Source: Toxorhynchites rutilus septentrionalis (taxonomy: Eukaryota; Arthropoda; Insecta; Diptera; Culicidae). From it: 64,000 nt of DNA. Each line of letters begins with the position of its first letter. The first letter of the stretch is position 1. The notes beneath the pieces were generated by a model. The model was given only the letters and a program-made list of their open reading frames with translations, was not told where the DNA came from and did no database searches. Positions 62,920-64,000 of this stretch are shown piece by piece. The position numbers and the translations under genes are program-made. The stretch lies in the NCBI RefSeq assembly GCF_029784135.1, contig NC_073745.1:99789333-99853332 (forward strand). Direction: 5' to 3'.

Positions 62920-63938
62920 TTTCTGCATTACACGAGAATTAATCAAGCAAATTAAGCCAAATTTGGCATGTGAATGGTTTAGGGTGCACTAAATGTTTCT
63001 ATGGTGGTGAGACTCTCCACCTCCCCCCCTAGGGGGGGGGGGGGCAGGAGTCTGCCATACAAATGAAACACAAATTTGTGCCTTACTCGAGAATTAATCA
63101 AGCAAATGGAACCCCCTCTCTAAGGGGGGGCTGCCATACAAATGAAACACAAATTTCTGCATTACTGAAGAATTATTCAAGCAAATGAAACCAAATTTGG
63201 CATGTGGAGGTTTTAGGGCGCACTAAATGTTTTTACGGTGGTTAGATACTCCTCCCCCCTCTCTAAGGGGGGCTGCCATACAAATGAAACACAAATTACA
63301 GGGGGCACACAAACACAAACTTTTGCATAACTCGAGAACTAATCAAGCACAATTTGGTATGTGACAGTTTTTGGGTATGAGAAATGTTTCTATGATGATA
63401 TGACACCCCTCCCTCCTCTGGAATGTGTAAAAATATTACATGTTTCAACCAAAAATATTCCAACCAAACATGACAATTAAAAATATTCGGAAAACTCTGA
63501 AGGAAAAGGGGAAAATTCGGAAAAGTAAATTCCCATATGTTCTACAACTACATAGTTACACGTGCTGTTAGTTCATTTGATGTTTGCGCTAGCGAAATTG
63601 ATCTTTGTTGGAAATTAATTTTAATGTGATGAAACGCACTTCTATATCTTCTTCTATCTATACCAATAAAAAAGTATCGCCGAATGTGTTGATAAGAGCA
63701 GAACTCGAGGAAGGTATTGTCCGATTTAGGGCTGAAACATGTTATATGCAAGTGGTTGAAAAATCTTGAACGAGAATTGTGTCTGAAAATAATCTGATAT
63801 TATAATGATGAGTTTTGGTAGAAATAAAAGGAATTTTATAGTAAAAGGTAAATTCAACGGGGTCGATTAGAAGATCAATCAATGAACAGTTCTGCGATTG
63901 GACTTGCTCATAGTAAGAAAATGTGAATGTTTAAAGGT
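62920..63938 (+). mobile_element. Helitron-like element, third copy, interrupted
   Basis: Three to four ~143-bp units (ctgccatacaaatgaaacac and so on), then the common 3' part with gctgttagttcatttgatgt. It is cut at 63938, about 60 bp before the expected CTAG end, by the 3' end of a non-LTR element. Confidence 0.7.
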
Positions 63939-64000
63939 CTTCTTCTTGAATGGCGCCACGTTCCCTGTGGAACTTTTGTCGTCTCAACGTATGCATTAAC
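63939..64000 (-). mobile_element. 3' end of a non-LTR element running out of the window
   Basis: ttcttcttgaatggcgccac then gttccctgtggaactttt matches the 3' end of the RT element at 18561-18600 (ttcttcttggatggcacta, gttcccagtggaactttt). On the minus strand the element would continue beyond base 64000. Confidence 0.65.

Overview
The window looks like a culicine mosquito chromosome (Aedes-like). The evidence is dipteran-type genes with 57-59 bp introns, introns of 15-23 kb filled with transposons, and repeats typical of mosquitoes: DD37E Tc1/mariner elements, tRNA-derived SINEs, Helitron-like elements with CTGT runs, TTAA and TA MITEs, and several non-LTR clades. This assignment comes from reading the sequence; no search was run.

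Three host genes are well supported. The 26S proteasome lid subunit Rpn8/PSMD7 (minus, 5703-6760, two exons) lies head to head with a crossbronx/AKTIP (FTS) homologue (plus, 7190-31326), 429 bp apart. Exons 1-3 of crossbronx (7190-7542) are separated from exon 4 (30877-31326) by a 23.3 kb intron holding an L1-like insertion, Helitron-like elements, a DD37E relic and non-LTR relics. Crossbronx ends tail to tail with a five-exon gene for an unidentified single-pass type I membrane protein (minus, 31516-48094). The polyadenylation signals of these two genes sit about 10 bp apart on opposite strands. The membrane-protein gene has its own 15.1 kb intron, with a small LTR element, two apparently intact DD37E transposons, MITEs and minisatellites. 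A candidate short 3' exon with its own poly(A) signal is at 56249-56479 (minus), and a possible noncoding 5' exon is near 59.5-60.35 kb.

Layout: 0-5 kb repeats and a reverse transcriptase relic; 5.7-7.5 kb proteasome gene and start of crossbronx; 7.5-30.9 kb crossbronx intron; 30.9-32.1 kb convergent gene ends; 32.1-47.2 kb membrane-protein intron; 47.2-48.1 kb its first exons; 48.1-64 kb transposon-rich flank (pogo-like, a mariner-like element with a nested MITE, LOA-type relics, SINE, Helitron-like). Most of the sequence is mobile DNA in many layers, and several insertions can be ordered in time from nesting and target-site duplications. I found no CRISPR, operon, canonical tRNA or rRNA gene, and nothing that is clearly a new multi-gene system. 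The most unusual items are the intact DD37E twins, the 64-bp target duplication around the L1-like element, the MITE nested inside a mariner-like transposase frame, and a TATA-containing dispersed repeat that sits beside different minisatellites.
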